Origin: Collinsella sp.
Lineage (GTDB): Bacteria > Actinomycetota > Coriobacteriia > Coriobacteriales > Coriobacteriaceae
Assembly: GCA_019419555.1 (NCBI GenBank)
Contig: DXZR01000040.1
Coordinates: 1-21,591, forward strand
DNA: 21,591 nucleotides
Direction of reading: 5' to 3'
The notes under the pieces: generated by a model
What the model was told of the DNA's origin: nothing
Seen by the model: only the letters and a program-made list of their open reading frames with translations
Database searches by the model: none
Translations under genes and position numbers: made by a program
In this document: positions 1 through 7,699 of the stretch, in pieces
Layout of the letters: the number at the start of each line of letters is the position of its first letter
Position numbering within the stretch: position 1 is the first letter of the stretch

Positions 1-2
1 AT

Positions 3-80
3 TTGAATCTATGCCCAATTAACAACCGTCAGGGAATTGTAATTGATGGTGAAGGCTCAAAGGTTATTTGCAAAGACTAA
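3..80 (+). CDS. C-terminal end of an unknown protein, cut by the window edge
   Basis: The third frame is open from the first bases to a TAA at 78-80, giving 25 residues that end in GSKVICKD. The gene would begin outside the window. The stretch is AT-richer than the genes further on. An inverted repeat (GAAAATTC at 84-91, GAATTTTC at 102-109) follows the stop, and a clear terminator lies at 162-191, which fits the end of a transcription unit. Too little is left to assign a family, and a chance open frame of this length is possible. Confidence 0.35.
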   Translation: MNLCPINNRQGIVIDGEGSKVICKD

Positions 81-161
81 TTTGAAAATTCGAGTGTCCT
101 TGAATTTTCGGACAGTGCATGATACAAGGTAATTGGTTTTCCGTTAGGAAGGCTTCCAAGT

Positions 162-191
162 GCCGGGGACGTTTTCCCCGGCTTTTTTCTT
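162..191 (+). terminator. Rho-independent terminator
   Basis: Stem GCCGGGGA (162-169) pairs perfectly with TCCCCGGC (175-182) around a 5-base loop and is followed directly by a T-tract at 183-191. It ends transcription arriving from the left edge of the window, presumably of the gene whose tail is at 3-80. Confidence 0.85.
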
Positions 192-195
192 ATCC

Positions 196-444
196 ATGAG
201 AGCAATGCGAGAACTCAGCATCTTCGTCGACGAGTCGGGAAGCGACGGCCTCTCCGACCGCCACTACCTGCTCACCGTTGTCATGCGTGACCAATCGAAC
301 AGCATAGCGGACTCGATCAGGTCGTACGAGAGCGCCTTCCATGCCGAAGGCCTCCCCGACACACCCTTCCATGCGTTGTCGCTCATGAACGGCAAGGACT
401 TGTACTCCGGACTCGATCCAAGGACGCGCAAGAAGCTCGTATAG
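196..444 (+). pseudogene. DUF3800-type protein, N-terminal fragment
   Basis: The translation from ATG 196 (or ATG 205) has the opening pattern of DUF3800 proteins: an early beta strand with SIFVDESGSDG, a second strand YLLTVV, a helical stretch and a FHALSLMNGKDLY segment ending with a conserved-looking R-KK motif. DUF3800 proteins usually exceed 200 residues and carry further acidic residues in the second half. This frame stops after about 82 residues, and I could not find a convincing continuation in the other two frames. An upstream in-frame ATG at 160 would start just before the terminator stem and is rejected. No strong ribosome binding site is visible. DUF3800 genes are frequent in accessory regions, so this may be a decaying remnant. 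A short functional protein cannot be excluded. Confidence 0.55.
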
Positions 445-764
445 CGGCATGCCGCGCGGAGGCGACGAGGGACATGAAGCGCACTTAGGGGGACGGAAGC
501 TTAAGCGCAAACAAATCCTTACTCCCATTCCTCCGAATACCGCCCCGTTCCTTGCCGTCTCGAAATACGGGGAGTAAATAGCGAAATCGCAGATGAAAGG
601 GAGTAAAACGGTAAAGAAAAAGCCTCCGTTCCATCACGGGAACGGAGGCTAGATTATCGTATTCGCCCACCGCCGTCGCTGGCGGCTTTGCCATGACTCT
701 CGTACGAAACGAAACTCAGCAGCACAGTGCGGCACTCAAAAATACAGGTCAGAACCCTGTCAGC
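445..764. other. Intergenic stretch without a supported gene
   Basis: No convincing coding sequence is seen. It holds the minus-strand terminator at 611-650 and two copies of GGGAGTAAA (570-578, 599-607) with an inverted TTACTCCC at 519-526. A weak hairpin (ACAGG/CCTGT, minus strand) with a short T-run lies just past the guaA stop. Confidence 0.6.
611..650 (-). terminator. Rho-independent terminator downstream of guaA
   Basis: A perfect 12-bp stem joins 621-632 and 639-650 around a 6-base loop. On the minus strand the stem is followed by a T-rich tract (complement of 612-621). It lies about 115 bp beyond the guaA stop with no convincing gene between, so it most likely ends the guaA transcript. 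Confidence 0.85.
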
Positions 765-2363
765 CTACTCCCACTCGATCGTCGCGGGCGGCTTAGACGT
801 GATGTCGTAGCACACGCGGTTGGCGCCGGGGACCTCAGCAACGATGCGGCCGGAGATGCGGGCCAGGACGTCGTAAGGCAGTTTGGCCCAGTCGGCGGTC
901 ATGGCATCGCTGGACTCGACGGCACGCAGGATGATCGGGCGCTGGTAGGTGCGCTCGTCACCCATAACGCCGACGGACTTGATGTCGGGCAGAACCGCAA
1001 AATACTGCCAGCAGCTGTGCTCGGAGTTACGCTCGCCGGTCTGCTCATACAGGCGCTGGTTGTAGGCGTCGAGCTCCTCGCGCACGATAGCGTCGGCGTT
1101 CTTGAGGATCTCGAGCTTCTCCTTGTCGACCGCGCCGATGATGCGGATGGCCAGACCCGGACCCGGGAAAGGCTGACGGAACACGATGTGACCCGGCAGG
1201 CCCAGCGCCAGACCAAGTGCACGGACCTCGTCCTTAAAGAAGTGATCGAGCGGCTCAATAAGGTCGAAGTGCACGCCCTCGGGGAACGGGATCAGGTTGT
1301 GATGGCTCTTGATGGTGGCCGTCTTGCCGCCCGTCTTGCGAGCGCCGGACTCGATGATGTCGGGGTAGATGGTGCCCTGAGCCAGGTACTTGACCGGCTT
1401 GCCATCGGTCTCGAGCTGCTGGGCCACGGCGAAGAACTCTTTCCAGAACTGCGTACCGATGATGCGGCGTTTCTCTTCGGGCTCGGTCACGCCGGCCAGA
1501 AGCTCGGCATAACGGTCCTCGGCGTGAACGTGAATAAAGTCGACGTCGAACTGCTTGGTGAAGACTTCCTCAACCTGCTCGGGCTCGCCCTTGCGCAGCA
1601 GACCGTGGTTGATGAACACGCAGGTCATCTGCTTGCCCACGGCGCGGGCGCCCAGCGCAGCCACGACGGAGGAGTCGACGCCGCCGGACAGGGCCAGAAT
1701 CACGCGGTCGTCGCCGACCTTCTCGCGGAACTCGGCCGTCATGGTCTCGACCAGGTTGTCCATGCTCCAGTTGGGCTCCAGGCCGCAGATCTCAAACAGG
1801 AAGTTGCTCAGCAGCTGCTGACCGTACTCGGAGTGCTTGACCTCGGGGTGGAACTGCGTGGTGAAGATCTTGCGCTCGACGCACTCCATGGCAGCGACCG
1901 GGCACACGTCGGTGCTGGCGGTAACAGTAAAGCCCTCGGGCACCTCGGAAACGGCGTCGCGATGGCTCATCCACACGGTCTGCTCCATGGGCGTGGAGTT
2001 AAAGAGCTTGGCGCCGGCCGTGCGCGTGATGGTGGCGCGGCCGTACTCGCCCACCTCGGAGTGGCCGACCTTGCCGCCGAGCGTCACGGCTGTGATCTGA
2101 TGGCCGTAGCAAAAGCCCAGGACGGGAAGGCCCAGGTCAAAGATGGCAGGATCGATGGACGGAGCGTCCTCGGCATACACAGAAGCCGGACCGCCGGAAA
2201 GGATGAGCGCAGAGGCGTTCATCTCGCGAATCTCGTCGGCCGAGATGTCGCAGGGAACAATCTCGGAATACACATTGAGGTCGCGGACGCGACGGGCAAT
2301 GAGCTGACCGTACTGCGCACCAAAGTCGAGTACGAGGACCTTTGCGGAAGCATTTTGATCCAT
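765..2363 (-). CDS. guaA: GMP synthase (glutamine-hydrolysing)
   Basis: Converts XMP, ATP and glutamine to GMP in the cytoplasm, the last step of guanine nucleotide synthesis. The 532 residues match the usual length (about 525). Residues 1-200 form a class I glutamine amidotransferase with nucleophile Cys85 (GFCYGHQ) and the His172/Glu174 pair (QFHPEV). The ATP-pyrophosphatase P-loop SGGVDS is at 226-231, and the C-terminal dimerisation domain ends in the conserved RVCYDITSKPPATIEWE. I chose ATG 2363 because the family N-terminus (VLVLDFGAQY) follows within ten residues and a GAGAGGGA ribosome binding site precedes it; the frame stays open upstream but without family similarity. It is transcribed divergently from the asparaginase gene and is apparently monocistronic. 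Confidence 0.97.
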   Translation of the reverse strand: MDQNASAKVLVLDFGAQYGQLIARRVRDLNVYSEIVPCDISADEIREMNASALILSGGPASVYAEDAPSIDPAIFDLGLPVLGFCYGHQITAVTLGGKVGHSEVGEYGRATITRTAGAKLFNSTPMEQTVWMSHRDAVSEVPEGFTVTASTDVCPVAAMECVERKIFTTQFHPEVKHSEYGQQLLSNFLFEICGLEPNWSMDNLVETMTAEFREKVGDDRVILALSGGVDSSVVAALGARAVGKQMTCVFINHGLLRKGEPEQVEEVFTKQFDVDFIHVHAEDRYAELLAGVTEPEEKRRIIGTQFWKEFFAVAQQLETDGKPVKYLAQGTIYPDIIESGARKTGGKTATIKSHHNLIPFPEGVHFDLIEPLDHFFKDEVRALGLALGLPGHIVFRQPFPGPGLAIRIIGAVDKEKLEILKNADAIVREELDAYNQRLYEQTGERNSEHSCWQYFAVLPDIKSVGVMGDERTYQRPIILRAVESSDAMTADWAKLPYDVLARISGRIVAEVPGANRVCYDITSKPPATIEWE

Positions 2364-2551
2364 GGTATCCCTCTCTTGTTGGCGGGGAGCCGGTGCCCGC
2401 CCGCGCGAATGAACAAAAATAACTTCCATAGTGTACACGTTATATGGGGTTTCTCGTCCCTCGCAGCCATCAGTGCACGGCAAACGCACGACCTGGGCCC
2501 TATTTGACGGCAATTGAAGTGTTACCAAACGTTACAGATGATGTAATACGT

Positions 2552-2580
2552 TTGAACATTGGACGCCCTGTGCCACAATA
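2552..2580 (+). promoter_or_regulatory. Candidate promoter for the asparaginase gene
   Basis: TTGAAC (2552-2557) and ACAATA (2575-2580) are separated by 17 bp, with the start codon about 50 bp further on. Each box matches consensus only partly. It lies in the 267-bp divergent spacer between guaA and the asparaginase gene; no riboswitch was recognised there. Confidence 0.35.
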
Positions 2581-2630
2581 CTGCCGAACGACTCCGCCTC
2601 TGCGGCGGCAAATACGATAGGAATACCAGC

Positions 2631-3644
2631 ATGAAGCGCATCCTTCTCATCGCCACGGGCGGCACCATCGCATCAACCGAGGACGGCAACGGCCTCTCCC
2701 CCGCCCTGACCGGTGAGGAGCTCGCCCAGAGCGTCCCCGAGACCTCGGGCCTCTGCGAGCTCGACGTGATGCAGCCCATGAACATCGACAGCACCAATAT
2801 GCGCCCCAGTGACTGGATGCAGATCCGCGACGTCATCGTCGAGGGTTATGCCGACCACGACGGCTTCGTGATTCTGCACGGCACCGACACCATGAGCTAC
2901 ACCGCAGCAGCGCTTTCCTACCTGATTCAAGACAGCCCCAAGCCCATCGTGCTCACCGGCTCGCAAAAGCCCATGGGCAACCCCTTTACCGATGCCAAAC
3001 TCAATCTGTACCAGAGCCTGCTCTATGCGCTCGACGAGCACTCGCACGACGTTTCGATCGTGTTTGGCGGCGTTGCCATTGCCGGCACGCGCGCCCGCAA
3101 GCAGCGCACCATGAGCTTTAACGCGTTCATTAGCGTCAACTATCCGCCCATTGCCTACATCCGCAATGACCGCATCGTGCGCAATGGACTTCACGGCACG
3201 CATCAGGGCGAAAACCCGGTGCGTTTCTACGACAGCATCGACCCGCGCGTATTTGTACTCAAGCTTACGCCCGGCGTAAACCCGGGCATCCTCGACGCCC
3301 TTGCCGATAGCTACGATGCTGTAATCCTGGAGACTTTTGGCATTGGCGGTATTCCCGAGTTTGGTGAGTCGGGCGAGTCGTTCCAAGAGGCAATTTTCCG
3401 CTGGGTCGATTCGGGTCGCACGGTCGTTATGACCACGCAGGTCCCCGAAGAGGGCCTTGACCTGGGTGTTTATGAGGTCGGCCGTGCCTACGCCGATCAT
3501 CCGGGCATTTTGCGCGGCGACGACATGACCACCGAGACGCTCGTGGCCAAGACCATGTGGGCACTCGGCCAGTCACGCGATGCCGCCGAAATCCAGCGCC
3601 TGTTCTACAGCCAAGTCAACCACGACCGCGTCCCGATGGCATAA
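2631..3644 (+). CDS. ansA: Type I (cytoplasmic) L-asparaginase
   Basis: Hydrolyses L-asparagine to aspartate and ammonia. The 337 residues fit the type I family. The first catalytic threonine motif is at 10-15 (GGTIAS, Thr12) and the second at HGTDTM (Thr85, Asp86), followed by VLTGSQKPM and a conserved DAKLNL segment. No signal peptide is present: the N-terminus MKRILLIATGG is the first beta strand of the fold, so a cytoplasmic enzyme is expected. The start ATG 2631 has AGGA upstream, and the 24 additional residues of the longer open frame have no family similarity. The gene stands alone, divergent from guaA. No clear terminator follows; only a weak TAAGGC/GCCTTA stem is seen after the stop. 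Choice of symbol (ansA rather than ansB) rests on the missing export signal. Confidence 0.93.
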   Translation: MKRILLIATGGTIASTEDGNGLSPALTGEELAQSVPETSGLCELDVMQPMNIDSTNMRPSDWMQIRDVIVEGYADHDGFVILHGTDTMSYTAAALSYLIQDSPKPIVLTGSQKPMGNPFTDAKLNLYQSLLYALDEHSHDVSIVFGGVAIAGTRARKQRTMSFNAFISVNYPPIAYIRNDRIVRNGLHGTHQGENPVRFYDSIDPRVFVLKLTPGVNPGILDALADSYDAVILETFGIGGIPEFGESGESFQEAIFRWVDSGRTVVMTTQVPEEGLDLGVYEVGRAYADHPGILRGDDMTTETLVAKTMWALGQSRDAAEIQRLFYSQVNHDRVPMA

Positions 3645-3965
3645 TCCCTAAGGCAGCTCCACTTATCGCAGCCTTAAACGACAGGTGGTCCCCCTCAGGC
3701 CGTGCAAAAATCGGAGTATTCTGCAATTTCTCCTCCGGAGGCATAGAATCGGCCGATTGTTAGACGAACTTTTAGGACGAAGGGTCCGTCTAGTAAATAT
3801 TTATTCCTCATTTTTATTTAGCGTGTGGATTATCTACTGTCAAAAAGGCAAAGCCAGCCGCTCGAGCTACCATCTACGGCCGAACTGGTGCTGAATACTC
3901 GCGATTTTGCACATCGCAACCAGGGGGACCCGCCCAAAGAGCGTCAAATACAGCGGGGGAACGCC
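3645..3965. other. Intergenic stretch with palindromes and an AT-rich core
   Basis: No gene is supported. It contains the palindromes CCTCCGGAGG (3732-3741) and AATCGGCCGATT (3747-3758), an AT-rich core at about 3790-3820, and the inverted repeat pair listed separately. Such a patch between two GC-rich genes may be a small non-coding repeat element. Confidence 0.5.
3703..3911. repeat. Imperfect 23-bp inverted repeats bounding a 209-bp segment
   Basis: The left arm (3703-3725, starting TGCAAAAATCGGAG) and the right arm (3889-3911, ending GATTTTGCA) are inverted copies that differ by one substitution and two single-base shifts. The 163-bp interior codes for nothing recognisable. The arrangement resembles a small non-autonomous element or a family of intergenic repeats, but no flanking target duplication could be confirmed by eye. 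Confidence 0.45.
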
Positions 3966-4184
3966 CTATTCGATGCCCTCGAGAAGTTCTGACACCGTCA
4001 TGCCGAGTGCGGGCGCGATCTTAAATAGAACCTTGAGCGTGAAATTTGCCGTCCCATCTTCGATTCGGTCGAGGTAGGGGCGGCTGATTCCTGTCGCCAC
4101 ACAAAAATCAACCTTGGAGATACCAAGGTCCCTGCGTGTCTCTTCGACCCGCCTGCCAAGAATCTGTTTCGCACGTTCGTCCAT
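3966..4184 (-). CDS. XRE-family helix-turn-helix regulator (72 aa)
   Basis: A small Cro/CI-type DNA-binding protein. After a short helix (RVEETRRDLGIS) comes the recognisable helix-turn-helix KVDFCVATGISRPYLDRIEDGTANFTLKVLFKIAPALGM at about residues 24-62, and the protein ends with VSELLEGIE. There is no room for a second, ligand-binding domain, which is typical of autoregulators and antitoxin-like repressors. I chose ATG 4184 since the family pattern begins within ten residues; no strong ribosome binding site is seen. It is divergent from the gene at 4261-4650, and a perfect 24-bp palindrome containing TATAGT on both strands lies between them. The regulator therefore probably represses itself and possibly its neighbour; this is an inference. 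Confidence 0.88.
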   Translation of the reverse strand: MDERAKQILGRRVEETRRDLGISKVDFCVATGISRPYLDRIEDGTANFTLKVLFKIAPALGMTVSELLEGIE

Positions 4185-4213
4185 GCAGCCGAGTTTGAAA
4201 TGGAGCCGAACAT

Positions 4214-4237
4214 AAACGTAAACTATAGTTTACGTTT
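4214..4237. promoter_or_regulatory. Perfect 24-bp palindrome, probable XRE operator overlapping divergent -10 boxes
   Basis: The arm AAACGTAAACTA is followed at once by its exact reverse complement, so the site is fully two-fold symmetric. Its centre holds TATAGT in both directions, usable as a -10 element for both divergent genes, with start codons 30 bp (regulator) and 24 bp (neighbour) away. No good -35 box was found on either side. The geometry is that of an autorepressor operator. Confidence 0.75.
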
Positions 4238-4260
4238 TGCCGAATACACAGGAGTTTTCT

Positions 4261-4650
4261 ATGTCGGGTTCTTCGGTCCGCATGTACCGAGCCACGCTTC
4301 GCACAAACAGCGCACCGCCCAAGCTCGTCGTCGTTGAAGCAGAATGCCTTTCGCCCGATGAGCGCACAGCATTTGCATTGCTATCAAGTCGCGTCGCCGC
4401 TGTTCTGGTCCCTTGCCCGGCGCAAGGTGAACTTGCCATCCAATGCCAAGCGCACAGCTGCTCGCTCAATCAGGCTGCCGTAATCGCAACCAGCCAACGC
4501 GGTCTGCCCCTTCTCCTGGAAGCCGGCATCGCACTCGCCCTTCGCGGTGCCGGATACGAAAACGAGGCCGCCGCCGACATGGTCTTTAAACCACGATCGA
4601 GCGGCGGCCTCGCAGCAGCCATTGAATATGCATGCAGGCTCGTTGCCTAA
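4261..4650 (+). CDS. Hypothetical protein (129 aa), divergent partner of the XRE regulator
   Basis: I do not recognise the family. ATG 4261 is preferred because CAGGAG lies six bases upstream; a TTG at 4237 would begin inside the palindrome. The protein is alanine-rich and soluble-looking, with alternating strand-like (KLVVVEAECL, VAAVLVPC) and helix-like (LPLLLEAGIALALRG, LAAAIEYACRLVA) segments, which suggests a small alpha/beta fold. Four cysteines are scattered and no metal motif is obvious. No signal peptide or clear membrane segment is present. Its start lies 24 bp from the symmetric operator shared with the XRE gene, so its expression is probably controlled by that protein. A toxin role is conceivable from the arrangement but nothing in the sequence shows it. 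It converges with the DUF1648 gene with only nine bases between the stops. Confidence 0.7.
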   Translation: MSGSSVRMYRATLRTNSAPPKLVVVEAECLSPDERTAFALLSSRVAAVLVPCPAQGELAIQCQAHSCSLNQAAVIATSQRGLPLLLEAGIALALRGAGYENEAAADMVFKPRSSGGLAAAIEYACRLVA

Positions 4651-4659
4651 AAGGACAAG

Positions 4660-5043
4660 CTAGAAACCAAAGCCAAAGCCCGTTCCAGTAATCGCCGAAT
4701 ACATAAAGTAGACGTTGATTACGTTGAGGAACACGCCCGTGATGCAGCCGTTACGCAGGTAGCGCTCGCACGTAAGACGTGCCATCACAGCGGAGCCCTC
4801 GTTGTTTTTTGCCTGGCGTCCCGCCGTAAAGTACGTCGCCACGCTCAGCAGCAGGTTGAGCACCGGCAGTGCCAGCAGCTCGTAGCTCTTGCCCCAGCGC
4901 GTCACCTCGCCGGCGGCGTTAAACTTCGTTGCCACCTCGGGGCCAATGTTGGGGATAACACACGCTGCAACCACCAGCGGAATCACCGCAAGTACGAGCA
5001 GCGCAATACCCATGTAGCCAGCTTTTTTGCCATATTTAAACAT
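4660..5043 (-). CDS. DUF1648-domain membrane protein
   Basis: A 127-residue integral membrane protein. An N-terminal helix (about 10-32, GIALLVLAVIPLVVAACVI) is followed by an outside segment with the DUF1648 signature, roughly P-x-x-A-T-K-F-N-A-A-G-E-V-x-R-W-G (residues 31-51). Two more hydrophobic helices follow at about 55-72 and 100-120, and the tail is glycine/phenylalanine-rich (TGTGFGFGF). DUF1648 is shared with SdpI-type immunity proteins, but here the second SdpI half is missing and no function can be assigned. The start follows the ychF stop by 11 bp, and its AAGGA ribosome binding site overlaps that stop, so the two genes are almost certainly cotranscribed and probably translationally coupled. 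Confidence 0.82.
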   Translation of the reverse strand: MFKYGKKAGYMGIALLVLAVIPLVVAACVIPNIGPEVATKFNAAGEVTRWGKSYELLALPVLNLLLSVATYFTAGRQAKNNEGSAVMARLTCERYLRNGCITGVFLNVINVYFMYSAITGTGFGFGF

Positions 5044-5054
5044 GCGCGTCGTCC

Positions 5055-6131
5055 TTACACGTTAAAGCGGAAGTGCACGACGTCGCCATCGGCCATGACA
5101 TAGTCCTTGCCCTCAATGCGCAGCTTGCCGGCGGCCTTGGCGCCCTGCTCGCCGCCGAGCTCGATGTAGTCGTCGTAGCCAATGACCTCGGCCTTAATAA
5201 AGCCACGCTCAAAGTCGGTGTGGATGACACCGGCGGCCTGCGGGGCGGTCGCGCCCTGACGCACCGTCCAGGCCTTGACCTCCATCTCGCCGGCCGTAAA
5301 GAACGACTGCAGGCCGAGCAGCTTGTAGGCAGCTTGAGCGAGCACGTCCAGGCCGGGCTGCTCCAGGCCCAGGCTTTCCAGGTAGTCGGCGGCGTCCTCG
5401 GGATCGAGCTCGGAAAGCTCGGCCTCGATCTTGGCGCAGATAGGCAGCGGCTTGACGCCGTCGATGGGTGCCAGATCGTCGTTGAGCATATCCTCGTCCA
5501 CGTTGGCCACATACAGGATGGGCTTCATGGTGAGCAGGAACAGGCCCTTGGCGGCGGCACGCTCCTCGTCGGTCATCTCCATGGATGCGGCGCGCTTGCC
5601 CTCGTTGAGCCAGGCAAGCAGGCGCTTGGCCACCTCGAACTTGGGCATGAGCTCCTTGTCGCGCTTGGCCTCCTTCTCGAGCTTGGGCAGCTGCTTCTCG
5701 AGCGTGCCCATGTCGGCCAGGATAAGCTCGGTCATGATGGTGTCGGCATCGCCGGCGGGATCGACGAACTCGCCGGTGCGACCCACCTCGCGCATAACGT
5801 TGGGGTCCTTAAAGTAGCGCACGACCTCACAGATGGCATCGGTCTCGCGTATGTTTGCCAGGAACTGGTTGCCCAGACCCTCGCCCTCGTTAGCGCCCTT
5901 CACCAGACCTGCGATGTCGACGAACTCGACCGTCGCCGGCACGATGCGACCCGGGTGAACGATGTCGGCGAGCTTTTGCAAGCGGCTATCGGGCACGTCG
6001 ACGATACCCACGTTGGGATCGATCGTAGCGAACGGGTAGTTGGCGGCAAGGCCGGTCTTTTTGGTAAGCGCGGTGAACAGCGTCGACTTGCCCACGTTGG
6101 GCAGGCCCACGATACCGATGGAAAGGGACAC
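5055..6131 (-). CDS. ychF: Redox-regulated ribosome-binding ATPase YchF (Obg-family)
   Basis: A conserved P-loop ATPase of the OBG group that binds ribosomes and is linked to stress responses. The 358 residues match the family (363 in E. coli). G1 is GLPNVGKST at about 8-16, G3 is DIAGLVKGANEGEGLGNQFLA, and the non-canonical G4 region (YVANVDE, replacing NKxD) is the feature that gives the family ATP preference. A coiled-coil insertion (MGTLEKQLPKLEKEAKRDKE) precedes it, and a TGS domain (AWTVRQGATAPQAAGVIHTDFERGF) ends the protein. The GTG start at 6131 is preferred: GGAGC lies 6 bases upstream and SLSIGIVGLPNVG follows directly. It heads a two-gene unit with the DUF1648 protein. Confidence 0.96.
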   Translation of the reverse strand: MSLSIGIVGLPNVGKSTLFTALTKKTGLAANYPFATIDPNVGIVDVPDSRLQKLADIVHPGRIVPATVEFVDIAGLVKGANEGEGLGNQFLANIRETDAICEVVRYFKDPNVMREVGRTGEFVDPAGDADTIMTELILADMGTLEKQLPKLEKEAKRDKELMPKFEVAKRLLAWLNEGKRAASMEMTDEERAAAKGLFLLTMKPILYVANVDEDMLNDDLAPIDGVKPLPICAKIEAELSELDPEDAADYLESLGLEQPGLDVLAQAAYKLLGLQSFFTAGEMEVKAWTVRQGATAPQAAGVIHTDFERGFIKAEVIGYDDYIELGGEQGAKAAGKLRIEGKDYVMADGDVVHFRFNV

Positions 6132-6174
6132 AACAGCTCCTTTTGGTACAGGTACTTCAAACCGTATAAGTATA

Positions 6175-6218
6175 GCGCCGCCGCAGCATCCGGGCGAATC
6201 CGGACACCGCGGCGGCGC
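6175..6218 (-). terminator. Strong GC-rich hairpin between the GH4 gene and ychF
   Basis: GCGCCGCCGC (6175-6184) pairs with GCGGCGGCGC (6209-6218), and an inner stem TCCGG/CCGGA (6189-6193, 6200-6204) closes a 6-base loop. It lies about 40 bp past the GH4 stop. No T-tract follows, so it may stop transcription poorly or protect the mRNA 3' end. The minus-strand TATACT just beyond it could be the -10 of ychF. Confidence 0.5.
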
Positions 6219-6258
6219 AAATGAAGCAGAGATGCGTGAGGGTTCGAGACAGGAGTCC

Positions 6259-7602
6259 TTACTTAAGCTCAGGCCAGAAATCCTTGTTGGCCTCGATGAG
6301 CTCGTCCAGGATCTGCTTAGCAACGCTTGCCGAAGGAATGGTCTTGGAGAGCGTGAGCGCCTGCCAGAGCTTCTGATAGCTGCCCTCGACCCAAGCCTGG
6401 ACAACGAGCTTCTCAACGGAAACCTGCTGCTCCATCAGGCCCTTCTGGAACTGCGGGATCGGGCCCTGGCAGATCTTCTCAAAGCCGTTGGAGCCAACGA
6501 TGCAAGGCACCTCGACCATGGCCGTCGGGTCGAAGTTGGGCACAGCACCATCGTTGGGGACGATCAGCAGGAAGCGCTCGAGCGTGTTCTCGGCCAGCGC
6601 GCAGGCAAGGTCGACGATGTAGTTGGCGTGTACGTCGGGCTCAAAGCCGCCGTCCTTGGCAGTACCCTTGGCGATGATGTCGCGGCAAGCGCCAAAGACC
6701 TTCTTCTCGCGGCCGTCCATAACCTCATTGGCGCGAGTGTAGTTGGGGTCAGACGTCTCGACAACATAGTCCGGGTACAGGTAGTACTTGAGGTAGGTGT
6801 TGGGAATCGTCTCGGGATCGACAGCATAGACATCCTTGGCCTTGCCGAAGGTGTGAATCCAGCTCTCCTCGACGTGCTGCTCCTTACCGGCCTCGTGCTC
6901 AATGCCGTCCAAGTAGCCGTTCTTTGCCATGTGCTCCTTGATCTGCGGCATGAGGTCGTTACCCTCCTTGTCGTAGATCTTGCTCCACCAACCAAAGTGG
7001 TTGAGGCCGTAGTAGCTGTACTGCAGCTCGCGACGATCCTTGATGCCGCACATACGGCTCATCTTATCCATGAGGTCGATCGGCATGTCGCAGATGTTGA
7101 TGATGCGGCTGTTGGGGCGCAGCACGCGGCAAGCCTCGGCGACGATGGCCGCGGGGTTGGAGTAGTTGAGCATCCAGGCGTTGGGGCTGTACTTCTCCAT
7201 GTAGTCGAGGATCTCGATGACACCACCGATGGAGCGCATGCCGTAGGCGATACCGCCGGCACCGCAGGTCTCTTGGCCAACGCAGCCGTACTTGAGAGGA
7301 ATCTTCTCGTCGAGCTCACGCATGGCGTACAGGCCGACGCGGATGTGAGCAAGCACGAAGTCGGTCCCGGTGAATGCGGTCTCGGGGTCGGTGGTGTAGC
7401 TAAACTCAACCTCGGGGGCGTTCTCGTGGAAATAGATCTCGCAGGCCTTTGCCACGATCTCCTGGCGCTCGGCGTTGTTGTCGTAGAAGGTCACCTTGTT
7501 GACCGGGAAGCGGTCACGCTCCTCAAGCAGCATCAGAGCGATGCCCGGGGTGAAGGTAGAGCCACCGCCGGCAATGGTCACGGCATAGTTTTTCTTGGAC
7601 AT
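6259..7602 (-). CDS. malH: 6-phospho-alpha-glucosidase, glycoside hydrolase family 4
   Basis: Hydrolyses 6-phosphorylated alpha-glucosides made by a PTS, giving glucose 6-phosphate plus the second unit. GH4 enzymes act by an NAD-dependent redox mechanism and need Mn2+ or another divalent metal. The 447 residues fit the GlvA/MalH group (about 441). The Rossmann motif AGGGSTFTPG is at 11-20. The metal ligands are Cys171 in ICDMPI and His202 in LNHFGWW, at the same positions as reported for B. subtilis GlvA. Asp172 after the cysteine is typical of alpha-specific members, where beta-specific ones have Asn. The start at ATG 7602 has a full AGGAGGA ribosome binding site. The PTS gene lies upstream on the same strand with 155 bp between, containing a perfect inverted repeat. 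malH or glvA are equally fair symbols. Confidence 0.94.
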   Translation of the reverse strand: MSKKNYAVTIAGGGSTFTPGIALMLLEERDRFPVNKVTFYDNNAERQEIVAKACEIYFHENAPEVEFSYTTDPETAFTGTDFVLAHIRVGLYAMRELDEKIPLKYGCVGQETCGAGGIAYGMRSIGGVIEILDYMEKYSPNAWMLNYSNPAAIVAEACRVLRPNSRIINICDMPIDLMDKMSRMCGIKDRRELQYSYYGLNHFGWWSKIYDKEGNDLMPQIKEHMAKNGYLDGIEHEAGKEQHVEESWIHTFGKAKDVYAVDPETIPNTYLKYYLYPDYVVETSDPNYTRANEVMDGREKKVFGACRDIIAKGTAKDGGFEPDVHANYIVDLACALAENTLERFLLIVPNDGAVPNFDPTAMVEVPCIVGSNGFEKICQGPIPQFQKGLMEQQVSVEKLVVQAWVEGSYQKLWQALTLSKTIPSASVAKQILDELIEANKDFWPELK

Positions 7603-7699
7603 GATGTCCTCCTCATTCTGGCCGCTTGCTCAATCCATCCCCGTACGCGGCCTGCACGGTTTGGAATTGTTACCTAGAAGTGGAGTTTTTTATCTCTAG

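Noticed and set aside
570..607. Possible CRISPR-like direct repeats (GGGAGTAAA)
   Set aside because: Only two 9-bp copies and one inverted octamer; far too short and too few for an array.
485..694. Minus-strand 69-codon frame downstream of guaA
   Set aside because: It runs straight through the terminator stem and T-tract at 611-650 and resembles no family.
693..2507. A 604-codon open frame on the plus strand across guaA
   Set aside because: It is antisense to a complete GMP synthase; its translation is the low-complexity leucine/glycine/histidine type produced opposite GC-rich genes.
2364..2630. Purine riboswitch in the guaA leader
   Set aside because: No matching conserved junction was recognised; only a simple GC hairpin is present near the start codon.
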